From NCBI RefSeq assembly GCF_036311985.1, contig NZ_JAZDCJ010000058.1: 38,134 bases of DNA, one strand, 5' to 3'. Below, piece after piece: positions 7,638 to 14,606 of this stretch. Below the pieces are notes generated by a model that was not told the DNA's origin, made no database searches, and saw nothing but the letters and a program-made list of their open reading frames with translations. Position 1 is the stretch's first letter, and every line of letters begins with the position of its first letter. Both the position numbers and the translations under genes were made by a program. Source of the DNA: JAZDCJ01 sp036311985 (lineage in GTDB: Bacteria > Actinomycetota > Actinomycetes > Actinomycetales > Micrococcaceae).

Positions 7638-9467
7638 TTGGCGACATACGCAGTAAAGCTGGAGCGTTCAGTGCCGCTCGTCCTCCCGAGGCACCCGGAC
7701 GCACCAGGCGACGACAGCTTCGAGGAGTGGTGTCGGCGAGAGAAGTCCTCCGGGCGTCCCCTCGCCGTTGACCTCTTCTCTGGCGCGGGAGGTCTTGGAG
7801 CGGGCGTCGAGGCCGCAGGGTGGACGGTCGTAGCTGCGGTCGATCATGATACGGCGGCACTGGAGACACACCGAGCCAACTTCCGGGGCAAAGCACTCGA
7901 AGTCGACATGGCTGAGCCATCCCAGGTGGCCGCGCTCATCGAGAACCTCCGCCCGCTTGGGATTGACCTCGTAGCCGGAGGCCCCCCATGTCAGCCTTTC
8001 AGCCGTGCTGGACGGGCGAAGATTCGCAGCCTCATCAACGACGGCGTGCGCGACGAGATCGACGCCCGGAAGGAACTGTGGCGGTCGTTCATCGATGTTG
8101 TCTTGGCACTGAAACCGCGCGCAGTTCTCATGGAGAACGTCCCCGACATGGCGATCGGCGATGACCTCGTCGTCATCAGGGCGATCGCCGACATCCTCGA
8201 AAGCGCCGGATACGTTGTCGACTATCGGCTCCTTGACGCATGGCGTCACGGAGTCCCGCAGCATCGCAAGCGCTTCATCCTCCAGGCACGCAATGATGGG
8301 GCTCTGCCGGCTTGGCCCACACCTATGGAGCACCGCCCGACCGTCCGCGATGCGATCGAGGATCTTCCTTCGCTCGACGAAACCACCGGTGCGCGCGAAC
8401 TGCCCTACATGGGCCAACCATTCAGCGCGCTGGCCAAGACCCTCCATGACGACGACGCGGACATCATCTACGACCACATGACACGTCCGGTGCGGGACGA
8501 TGACCGCGAGGCGTTCCAGCTCATGACCTCCTCAACCCTGTACTCGGACCTCCCTGAGCACCTGCGCCGATATCGTTCCGACACCTTCAACGACAAGTAC
8601 AAGCGCCTCGACTGGGACGACCTGAGTAGGACGATCACGGCTCACATCGCCAAAGACGGCTACTGGTACATCCATCCACAGGAACACCGCACACTCACCG
8701 TCCGCGAAGCGGCACGTATCCAGACCTTTCCAGACAGCTTCCGCTTCGCAGGGACCCGCAGTGACGCATTTCGACAGATCGGCAACGCAGTCCCGCCAGC
8801 ACTGGGCCGGACCGTCGCAGAGGCGATCCTGCCCCTCGCGGAGCCGCACGAGGAGCAGCCCAGACTTCCCGATCTGCGCCGGAGGCTGTCGCTGTGGGCC
8901 GTCGAGCAGAGACAGACGGCATGGTGGCTCTACCCTGGGCCGGACATGACGGCCGCTGCTGCCGCGTTCGCCGCCCTGCTTGACATGCACCGACTTCCTG
9001 CTGCAACCGCCGCGTCGCTCATGGAACCGCTCCGAGGCGTTCCGGACCTCTCCATCGAGTCGCTCCAGCACATCGAAGTGCACACGCTCAGCAAGACCCG
9101 CAGGGACGCTGTAAGGCAGCTTCGAGGCATCGTCCGCGAGAGCCCGTCTGTGGACTGGACACCGCGCGTTGCAGCCATGCTCGGCGACGCACAGCACCGC
9201 GTGTTCTCGCTATTGCGCGGTGGCAACGAACTTCTTGTCAACGAGCACGTCAGCAAAGTCGTGACCCTCCTGATGGAGCTCCCCGAAGGGCACACCGGTC
9301 TGCGGACTGACATCAAGGTTGCGCTCGCACAACTGGTCTCCGGCGGCGACGAAGCTGCATTGAGGATGTGCGCGATCCGTGCGATCACTGTCTCCGAGGC
9401 GCGCGCCCGAATCCTCGACCCCGCCACTCCACACCCAGCAGAGTCCAGGGGAGAGCGAGTCTCATGA
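7638..9467 (+). CDS. C5-cytosine DNA methyltransferase with a long C-terminal extension
   Basis: Methylates cytosine C5 in DNA. Motif I is VDLFSGAGGLGAGVEAAG (about residues 44-61). Motif IV GGPPCQPFSRAG holds the catalytic Cys118. Motif VI is MENVPD, motif VIII QHRKRFILQA, the recognition region is about residues 230-330, and motif X QIGNAVPPALGRTVAEAI completes the fold near residue 395. Bacterial enzymes of this type usually stop about there; this one continues for about 200 helical residues (discussed separately). The start is TTG with AAGGAG nine bases upstream, and no later start is credible because motif I begins near residue 44. Its stop overlaps the next start as ATGA, so it is translationally coupled to the GHKL protein. 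Function is certain; the target site is unknown. Confidence 0.93.
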   Translation: MATYAVKLERSVPLVLPRHPDAPGDDSFEEWCRREKSSGRPLAVDLFSGAGGLGAGVEAAGWTVVAAVDHDTAALETHRANFRGKALEVDMAEPSQVAALIENLRPLGIDLVAGGPPCQPFSRAGRAKIRSLINDGVRDEIDARKELWRSFIDVVLALKPRAVLMENVPDMAIGDDLVVIRAIADILESAGYVVDYRLLDAWRHGVPQHRKRFILQARNDGALPAWPTPMEHRPTVRDAIEDLPSLDETTGARELPYMGQPFSALAKTLHDDDADIIYDHMTRPVRDDDREAFQLMTSSTLYSDLPEHLRRYRSDTFNDKYKRLDWDDLSRTITAHIAKDGYWYIHPQEHRTLTVREAARIQTFPDSFRFAGTRSDAFRQIGNAVPPALGRTVAEAILPLAEPHEEQPRLPDLRRRLSLWAVEQRQTAWWLYPGPDMTAAAAAFAALLDMHRLPAATAASLMEPLRGVPDLSIESLQHIEVHTLSKTRRDAVRQLRGIVRESPSVDWTPRVAAMLGDAQHRVFSLLRGGNELLVNEHVSKVVTLLMELPEGHTGLRTDIKVALAQLVSGGDEAALRMCAIRAITVSEARARILDPATPHPAESRGERVS

Positions 9468-11710
9468 GTGCCGATGTCCAGCAGGCCGTCAGCCATGAAC
9501 CCTCGGGCAGTGGCGCGCTCCGTCCCAAGGCGCGGCTGCTCCGGACACTTGGCAGCGACCTGATCAGCAGCGACAAGGTCGCTCTGATCGAACTGGTCAA
9601 GAACTCCTACGATGCCGACGCCAGCGTCGTTCTCATTCGCTTCCACGGCCCGCTGGAGGAAGGGAAGGGTCGCATCGAGGTATGGGATGACGGCCACGGC
9701 ATGGACGTCGCCACACTCCAACGCTCGTGGCTCGACATCGCGACCGACACCAAGAGACGACGCCCTCGCAGCGACAGAGGTCGACGAGTGCTCGGCGAGA
9801 AGGGCATCGGTCGACTCGCCGCGGCCCGGCTCGGGCACGAGATGATGCTCGTCACCAGGATGACCAATGCTGACGAGGTCAAGCTCCTGATCGACTGGAC
9901 GGACTTCGATCGCGAGGACGCGTACCTCGATCAGATCGAGGTCGCCTGGGAAGTCGGAGCACCCGACGTCTTCTCTGACTCCGGCGCAGCCATTGACACC
10001 TTCTCCGCAGCCGAAAACGAGACCTGGCACCACGGCCGCGGGACCGTAGTCCAGATTGACCGCCTTTCTCGTGCGTGGGATCGCGAGGACCTTCTTGAAC
10101 TGCGCACGGCGCTGACGCGGCTGATACGGCCCCGTCCTGGCACAGTGTCAAGCCTCGCGAGTACAGAAGATGCCGAGCCCGATTTCCAGGTGATCCTGGA
10201 ACTGGTTGACGTCGAGGAGGGACTAGAAGACCTCGCTGGTCCGATCGAGCCATCGTCTGAACTCCAGACCCCTCACTACAGCCTCACCGGCTTCGTGGAT
10301 GCCCAGGGGTCCGCCACGCTTCGCTACGCACAACAGGACCCTCCGCTGGAGGAGGATATCGGCGTCAAACAGTTGTGGACCGATGAGAAGCGCTCCCCAC
10401 ATGCAGGACCCTTCGACTTCGAGATCAATGTCTGGGACCGAGACAAGACAGCCATCCAGCGGACCCTCCAGGAGACCGGTGCCGAGAGTGCAGCGCCCAG
10501 CGCGAAGGACTTGAAGGGCTTCCGTGACACGCTTAGCGAGGTTGCCGGTGTCAGCATCTATCGAGATGGCTTTCGAGTCCTTCCATTCGGTGAAAGCGGC
10601 GATGACTGGCTCGGGCTCGACCTGCGACGCGTCCAGACGCCGACCCGTCGGGTGTCGAACAACCAGATCATCGGTCACGTCTTCATCGGTGCCGACACGA
10701 ACGAAGGACTCAAGGACCAGTCGAACCGCGAGGGCATACTTGCTGGCACCGCCTACTCGGACCTCCAGACGCTGGTGAAAGCTGCTCTCGTTGAGCTTGA
10801 GACGCGACGCTATGCCGCGCGCCACCCCAAGAAGGAGCCCGGGGAGAGCAAGGGTGGCCTATTCGAACGGTTCGACCTTGGGGAGATTCGCACCGCCTTG
10901 GCCCAGAGCTACCCTGGCGACAAGCGTCTCATCGGACTCATCGACGACAAGAACCGCGACATCCAAGAAGGAGTAACCGAGGTTCAGAACGTCTTGTCGC
11001 GATACTCCCGACTTGCCACTCTCGGGGCACTTATTGATCGAGTCCTCCACGATGGCCGAACCGTGGTGACACGACTCAAGAACATCGCGCGATTTGGTGC
11101 TCGCGACCTCGACAAGAAGAACCTCACCGACAGCGAGAAAGTCACGATCGCTGCGACAGCCATGTCGGACACGACGACCCAAGCCGATCTGCTCTCCTCT
11201 CTCTTTAAGCAGATCGAACCCTTCGGCGGCCGCAAGCGCGGACGACCCAAGGAAATCAGCACCAGCGACGTCATCGACAAGGCAATCTCAATCCTCCAGC
11301 AGGAAGCCGACGATCGCGGCGTTGACTTGGTTCGAGAGGGTGACCCAGTCGCCGTAAAACTCGATGAAGCTGAAATGTTGACAGTCCTCATCAATCTCAT
11401 CCAGAACGCCATCTACTGGACCTCAACTCAGCCAAAGGGGACCGAGCGGAAGGTGATCGCAGCCGCCCGACTGAACGATGACTCCTCATTGAGCCTCGTT
11501 GTGAGCGACTCTGGACCCGGGGTGGCGGAGGGGGTCCGTGGGCACATTTTCGACCCCTACTTCTCCAGCAAGCCGGAAGGCGTGGGGCTCGGCCTGAGCA
11601 TCGTAGGAAACCTCGTCGAGGACATCTACGAAGGCCAGCTCATTCTTGTTGACGAAGGTCCTCTCGACGGCGCGACTTTCGAGGCCACCTTCAGGAGGCG
11701 GGTCCAATGA
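9464..11710 (+). CDS. Dual GHKL protein: MutL/MORC/Hsp90-like ATPase fused to a histidine-kinase-like module
   Basis: 748 residues from the ATG that overlaps the methyltransferase stop. The N-terminal GHKL ATPase has the N box LIELVKNSYDADAS with E43 and N47, G1 WDDGHGM (74-80), and G2 LGEKGIGRLAAARLG (110 onward). This is the MutL/Hsp90/MORC pattern, not that of a sensor kinase. A long middle region follows. A second GHKL unit closes the protein: a dimerisation/phospho-acceptor-like helix with LIDRVLHDGRTVVTRLKNI (candidate His529), N box LINLIQNAIYW (N648), G1 VSDSGPGV, F box IFDPYFSS and G2 GVGLGLSIVGNL. The next gene, which overlaps as ATGA, is a receiver protein. I infer that the N-terminal ATPase senses or clamps DNA and passes a signal by phosphotransfer. 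No transmembrane segment is seen, so it acts in the cytoplasm. Confidence 0.9.
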   Translation: MSADVQQAVSHEPSGSGALRPKARLLRTLGSDLISSDKVALIELVKNSYDADASVVLIRFHGPLEEGKGRIEVWDDGHGMDVATLQRSWLDIATDTKRRRPRSDRGRRVLGEKGIGRLAAARLGHEMMLVTRMTNADEVKLLIDWTDFDREDAYLDQIEVAWEVGAPDVFSDSGAAIDTFSAAENETWHHGRGTVVQIDRLSRAWDREDLLELRTALTRLIRPRPGTVSSLASTEDAEPDFQVILELVDVEEGLEDLAGPIEPSSELQTPHYSLTGFVDAQGSATLRYAQQDPPLEEDIGVKQLWTDEKRSPHAGPFDFEINVWDRDKTAIQRTLQETGAESAAPSAKDLKGFRDTLSEVAGVSIYRDGFRVLPFGESGDDWLGLDLRRVQTPTRRVSNNQIIGHVFIGADTNEGLKDQSNREGILAGTAYSDLQTLVKAALVELETRRYAARHPKKEPGESKGGLFERFDLGEIRTALAQSYPGDKRLIGLIDDKNRDIQEGVTEVQNVLSRYSRLATLGALIDRVLHDGRTVVTRLKNIARFGARDLDKKNLTDSEKVTIAATAMSDTTTQADLLSSLFKQIEPFGGRKRGRPKEISTSDVIDKAISILQQEADDRGVDLVREGDPVAVKLDEAEMLTVLINLIQNAIYWTSTQPKGTERKVIAAARLNDDSSLSLVVSDSGPGVAEGVRGHIFDPYFSSKPEGVGLGLSIVGNLVEDIYEGQLILVDEGPLDGATFEATFRRRVQ

Positions 11711-12804
11711 AGAAGAAGGTACGTGTCCTCATCATCGAGGACAAGGCTGACCTCGCCGCAGACGCGAGGCGCGAGATTGAAGACGCTTTCGAAGAGAGCG
11801 ACGAGATCGAAGTTGAAGTCTCGGTAGAGACAGATTTCGACAGGGGATTCGCACGCGTCCGTGCGCGTGAAAGCGACGTGGTCGTGTTGGATGTCCGTCG
11901 CGACGCCTCTGAGTCTGTGACAGAGGACGACACTGCTGGGCAAGCTGTCTATCGGGACATCAAGGAAGCCTGTTTCGCGCCGGTTGTGTTCTGGACGGCT
12001 CTACCCGAAAAGGTAAATCATGAGCAGATGAGTCCCTTGGTGACGGTGGTTACCAAAGAGGAGACGGTCAAGCTTCCGGCCGCTATTCAAGCAGCCGTTG
12101 CAAGCGGAGCGCTGACCACGATCAGCGATATTGAACAGCATGCCGCGGACGTGCTCCGAAAGCACATGTGGACGGAACTTGCCCCGAACTGGGCGGAGTA
12201 CACCGGAGACACTGACTCCGCGGGCATCACTCAAGTGCTACTCAGTAGGCTCGCTCGAATCCTTGACGAGGATCGTGACCAGACGTTCACGACTCACCCG
12301 AGCCATCGCTACGTGTATCCACCCGCATCGGACCGCCGATCACCCGGTGACGTACTTCGCGCAACGGACCAGACCTGGTGGGTAGTTCTTACGCCTGCAT
12401 GTGACTTCGAGCAGGACAAGGTCGATTACGTTCTTCTCGCCAAGGCCAGCCCACTTGCGGAGCACCCGAAGTATCAGAGGTGGGCGAGCGCGAACGCTGG
12501 CAGTAATAACGAGAAGGACCGTTGGAAGAGCCTGGATCAGGATGTCCTCAGGGCGACGCACGGGAGGTTCCACTTCCTCCCTGCGTTCCGCGAGATCCCA
12601 GATTTGGTGATCGACCTAGAGAACGTGAGGGCGGTCGAGGTTGACGCGCTGGACCACTTCGCCTGGGTTGCATCACTCGTCAGTCCGTTTGCTGAGGCAT
12701 TGCTAGTGCAGCATAGCCACGTCCGTGGACGCATTGGAGTGCCCGACCTCGATTCTGAACGTGTCAAGCAGCGCCTATTGGGCGGTCAGCCGGCGGCCAG
12801 CTGA
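11707..12804 (+). CDS. Receiver-domain protein with an unfamiliar C-terminal domain
   Basis: 365 residues, overlapping the previous gene by ATGA. The first 125 or so residues form a response-regulator receiver: acidic pair E11/D12 in LIIEDKAD, phospho-acceptor D62 in VVVLDVRRD, T97 in FWTALP and K117 in VVTKEE. It is the natural partner of the histidine-kinase-like half of the preceding protein. The remaining 240 or so residues carry no helix-turn-helix or other output domain I recognise. A segment WWVVLTPACDFEQ (T229, C232, D233) and the phrase FLPAFREIPD look motif-like. The module holds no separate classical restriction enzyme, so this tail is a candidate effector or regulator domain. The receiver call is firm; the output is unknown. 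Confidence 0.85.
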   Translation: MKKKVRVLIIEDKADLAADARREIEDAFEESDEIEVEVSVETDFDRGFARVRARESDVVVLDVRRDASESVTEDDTAGQAVYRDIKEACFAPVVFWTALPEKVNHEQMSPLVTVVTKEETVKLPAAIQAAVASGALTTISDIEQHAADVLRKHMWTELAPNWAEYTGDTDSAGITQVLLSRLARILDEDRDQTFTTHPSHRYVYPPASDRRSPGDVLRATDQTWWVVLTPACDFEQDKVDYVLLAKASPLAEHPKYQRWASANAGSNNEKDRWKSLDQDVLRATHGRFHFLPAFREIPDLVIDLENVRAVEVDALDHFAWVASLVSPFAEALLVQHSHVRGRIGVPDLDSERVKQRLLGGQPAAS

Positions 12805-12812
12805 CTCGGCTG

Positions 12813-12833
12813 AGTGGACCAATCAAGTGACCA
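12813..12833 (-). repeat. Left arm-type integrase repeats
   Basis: Two adjacent units, AGTGGACCA and AGTGACCA, separated by four bases. Their reverse complements match the right-arm units TGGTCCACT and TGGTCACT in the same order. They begin 9 bp after the stop of the receiver gene. Confidence 0.65.
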
Positions 12834-12927
12834 ACCGCGTGCAAACCCTGCAAAACGTGACGTGCGAAGCGCGATCCTGAAACACAAAACCCCAGGTCAG
12901 GTGGGTTATGAGCCCTACTCCTGGCAC

Positions 12928-12970
12928 CTGGGGGTCAAGGGGTCGCAGGTTCAAATCCTGTCATCCCGAC
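12928..12970 (+). repeat. 3' half of a tRNA-Pro(GGG) gene (att core, not a functional tRNA)
   Basis: From the anticodon loop CTGGGGG, the sequence follows a tRNA exactly: 3' anticodon stem TCAAG, variable loop GGGTC, T arm GCAGG-TTCAAAT-CCTGT, acceptor strand CATCCCG and discriminator A. No D arm or 5' acceptor strand lies upstream, and the bases before the loop (GGCAC) do not pair with TCAAG. It is therefore the integration core that restores the 3' end of the host tRNA after recombination. The identity starting at the anticodon loop suggests the crossover lies there. Confidence 0.85.
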
Positions 12971-12973
12971 AAA

Positions 12974-13007
12974 AAGCCCTGGTGAGAAGCAATTTTCACC
13001 AGGGCTT
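12974..13007. terminator. Strong hairpin after the tRNA core
   Basis: AAGCCCTGGTGA (12974-12985) and TCACCAGGGCTT (12996-13007) form a perfect 12-bp stem with a 10-base loop, beginning 3 bases after the tRNA-Pro fragment. It would terminate the restored tRNA transcript and could also act as a barrier between the two element halves. Confidence 0.75.
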
Positions 13008-13022
13008 CGTCGTTTCTGAGGG

Positions 13023-13087
13023 TGGTCACTGGCTGGTCCACTTCCCTCATTTGCCTGTGCTGCTCGTTCGCGCATTGGTCCACTTCC
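13023..13087 (+). repeat. Right arm-type integrase repeats
   Basis: TGGTCACT, then TGGTCCACTTCC twice; the last two copies are 42 bp apart. They mirror the left-arm units across the tRNA core. Integrase N-terminal domains bind such arm sites; that role is inferred from position. Confidence 0.65.
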
Positions 13088-13109
13088 ATTCAGTGACTTC
13101 GGCTGTGGA

Positions 13110-13142
13110 GTGCACCAAAAGGTGCCCGAGAGGTGCACCAAA
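13110..13142 (+). repeat. Direct repeat GTGCACCAAA, two copies 23 bp apart
   Basis: GTGCACCAAA occurs at 13110-13119 and 13133-13142 with AGGTGC-like sequence between. A binding site for excisionase or for the regulator of the GCACCT motif is possible. It lies between the right arm sites and the integrase 3' end. Confidence 0.45.
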
Positions 13143-13158
13143 TCGCGGGCGCGACGGT

Positions 13159-13188
13159 GCTCCGGCCCCCTTCTGGGAGGGTCGGAGC
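13159..13188 (-). terminator. Hairpin just downstream of the integrase gene
   Basis: GCTCCGGCCC (13159-13168) pairs with GGGTCGGAGC (13179-13188), one G:T pair included, giving a 10-bp GC-rich stem. It follows the integrase stop by about 16 bp on the - strand. No U-run is present, so termination may be partial. Confidence 0.45.
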
Positions 13189-13204
13189 GTGGTTCCATTC
13201 GTGG

Positions 13205-14395
13205 TCACAGACGGGGTCCGTCGCGGCGGCTCGCATCCTTCCTCGTGGGGGTCTTGGAGAGGAACTGGTTGGCCTGCCTGGCAGCTTCGGCGAGGTGGCG
13301 GTGGTCGGGGTGCAGATACCCCTTGGTCGTCTCGATCGACTGATGCCCGAGGATCTCTTGGAGGACATGCAGGGCGATGCCGGCGTCGGCCATCCAGGTC
13401 GCTCCGGTGTGCCGGAGCCCATGCCGGGTGAGGCCGGTGAGGTTGAGGCCCGCGACGAGGTCATCCCAGCGGGTGGCGTCTCTGACGGTGGCGGTGGTGA
13501 GGACGCCTCCGCGTGGCCCGCGTAAGAGCGGGTCGTCGTCTTTCTTGTCGGTGGTGAGGCGTTCGAGGACGGGTTCGAGTGCGTCGAGCATCGGCACCGG
13601 GCGATCGCGCCGGCCTTTGGTCTGTTTGATGACGAGGCCGCCTTTGCCGGGATAGTGCTGGCGTCTGATCCACACGATGTGGTTCTCCCAGTCCACATCC
13701 CCGACCCGCAGCCCTGCGACCTCTGAACCCCTGGCGGCCAGGAGCGCGGCGAGCATGACGTGATCGGAATACGACTGATGCACCTCCCCGCACTCAGTCG
13801 CGAGCTTCCGCAGCGTCGCCAAATCCGGAAGCGCGTACTGTCGTAGCGCGCCGGTGGTCTGGGTGACGTGTTTGCCGAGGTTACGGCGTGCGCGGTGCTT
13901 GGCGGGGTTGATGGAGATGATGTCGTCGCGCACCGCTTCATCAAGCACCCGGACGAGTGGGGCGATGGAGTTCTTGATCGTCGAGGCCGAGTGCTCGGCC
14001 TCCCACGTGTCGATGGTGCGGTCGATCATCCCCGCGGTGATCTTCGCAACCCGAACGTGCCCGAGCGCTGGCAACACCCGCAGTCGCAGTCCGGTGTCGT
14101 AGAGCTCGGCGGTGGAGGTCGGGTCCAGGCCTCGCTGCCACCGATCCCCGATGGAAGTGGCGTAGTCGGTGAGGGTGATGGTGGTGTCCGCACCGGTTTC
14201 GGTCGCTGCCCGCATCTGATCGTAGAACTCCTCGACCTCCTCGTGGCTGCGGACGTGGGCGACGCGGCCGACGCGCTTATGCGTGGAAGGGTCGGTCCAT
14301 CGCACGCGGGCACGGAATCCGTCGGTGCGGCGTTCGACATCGGTGGTGAGCTTCACCCCGACTGGCGGCATCCGCCTGTTGCGAGGGTCAGCCAT
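13205..14395 (-). CDS. int: Tyrosine site-specific integrase
   Basis: Integrates and, with excisionase, excises the element at a tRNA-Pro-type core. The 396-residue length is usual for phage/ICE integrases. An N-terminal arm-binding region (1-70) is followed by a SAM-like core-binding domain (about 70-165, TLTDYATSIGDRW to NPAKHRARR). The catalytic domain has R222 (AARGSEVAGLR), K260 (KQTKGRRDRP), H325-x-x-R328 (HGLRHTGAT), H351 (LGHQSIETT) and Y360 (KGYLHPD), all present. It overlaps the excisionase gene upstream by 8 bases, and its stop lies about 120 bp from the arm sites, the standard int-attP arrangement. It is probably active. Confidence 0.95.
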   Translation of the reverse strand: MADPRNRRMPPVGVKLTTDVERRTDGFRARVRWTDPSTHKRVGRVAHVRSHEEVEEFYDQMRAATETGADTTITLTDYATSIGDRWQRGLDPTSTAELYDTGLRLRVLPALGHVRVAKITAGMIDRTIDTWEAEHSASTIKNSIAPLVRVLDEAVRDDIISINPAKHRARRNLGKHVTQTTGALRQYALPDLATLRKLATECGEVHQSYSDHVMLAALLAARGSEVAGLRVGDVDWENHIVWIRRQHYPGKGGLVIKQTKGRRDRPVPMLDALEPVLERLTTDKKDDDPLLRGPRGGVLTTATVRDATRWDDLVAGLNLTGLTRHGLRHTGATWMADAGIALHVLQEILGHQSIETTKGYLHPDHRHLAEAARQANQFLSKTPTRKDASRRDGPRL

Positions 14396-14606
14396 GATCG
14401 TTCTCCTGCTCGGTGACCCAGGCGCGCACTGTGGCTGGGGTGTAGCGAGAGACGCCGCCGACGCGCAGGAACGGCGGCCCGATCTTTTCCCGTCGCCAGC
14501 GCGAGAGGGTGGCTTGGGAGACGTTCAAGAACTCCGCGACATCCCGCGCACACCACAACGTCTCGACCGGACCCGCACCGTGGTCAACGACGGTCGGGGC
14601 GTTCAT
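14388..14606 (-). CDS. xis: Excisionase-like MerR/BldC-type helix-turn-helix protein
   Basis: A 72-residue protein from the ATG at 14606 (a longer frame to 14675 is open but adds an unconvincing basic stretch). The core LWCARDVAEFLNVSQATLSRWRREKIGPPFLRVGG and SRYTPATVRAWV is the winged-helix pattern of excisionase/BldC-like proteins, which bend att DNA and set integrase direction. Its 3' end overlaps the integrase start and its 5' end overlaps the preceding DUF4913 gene, so all three are one transcript. Xis function is inferred from position and size. Confidence 0.8.
   Translation of the reverse strand: MNAPTVVDHGAGPVETLWCARDVAEFLNVSQATLSRWRREKIGPPFLRVGGVSRYTPATVRAWVTEQENDHG

Larger units (their letters stand above)
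12813..13087. other. Attachment site (attP-like): tRNA-Pro core with inverted arm-type repeats on both sides
   Basis: The 3' half of a tRNA-Pro gene (12928-12970) is bracketed by copies of TGGTC(C)ACT. On the left, AGTGGACCA (12813-12821) and AGTGACCA (12826-12833) lie in inverted orientation. On the right are TGGTCACT (13023-13030), TGGTCCACTTCC (13034-13045) and TGGTCCACTTCC (13076-13087). This P-core-P' arrangement is typical of tyrosine-integrase attP sites. The integrase gene ends about 120 bp to the right. An 8-bp inverted repeat CCCCAGGT (12890-12897)/ACCTGGGG (12926-12933) overlaps the left edge of the core. Confidence 0.75.

Noticed and set aside
8930..10033. 367-codon - strand frame across the methyltransferase/GHKL junction
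   Set aside because: Antisense to two motif-complete genes; no domain seen.
7029..12804. Assignment of the module to DISARM, BREX or Detocs
   Set aside because: There is no DrmA/DrmB-like helicase pair, no PglX/PglZ/BrxC-like gene and no PNP-type effector, so none of these named systems fits.
12904..12970. A complete tRNA-Pro gene
   Set aside because: Only the part from the anticodon loop to the 3' end is present; no D arm or 5' acceptor strand.
12814..13431. 205-codon + strand frame covering the attachment site and integrase 3' end
   Set aside because: It would code through the tRNA core, a 12-bp terminator stem and the antisense of integrase; composition is that of chance.
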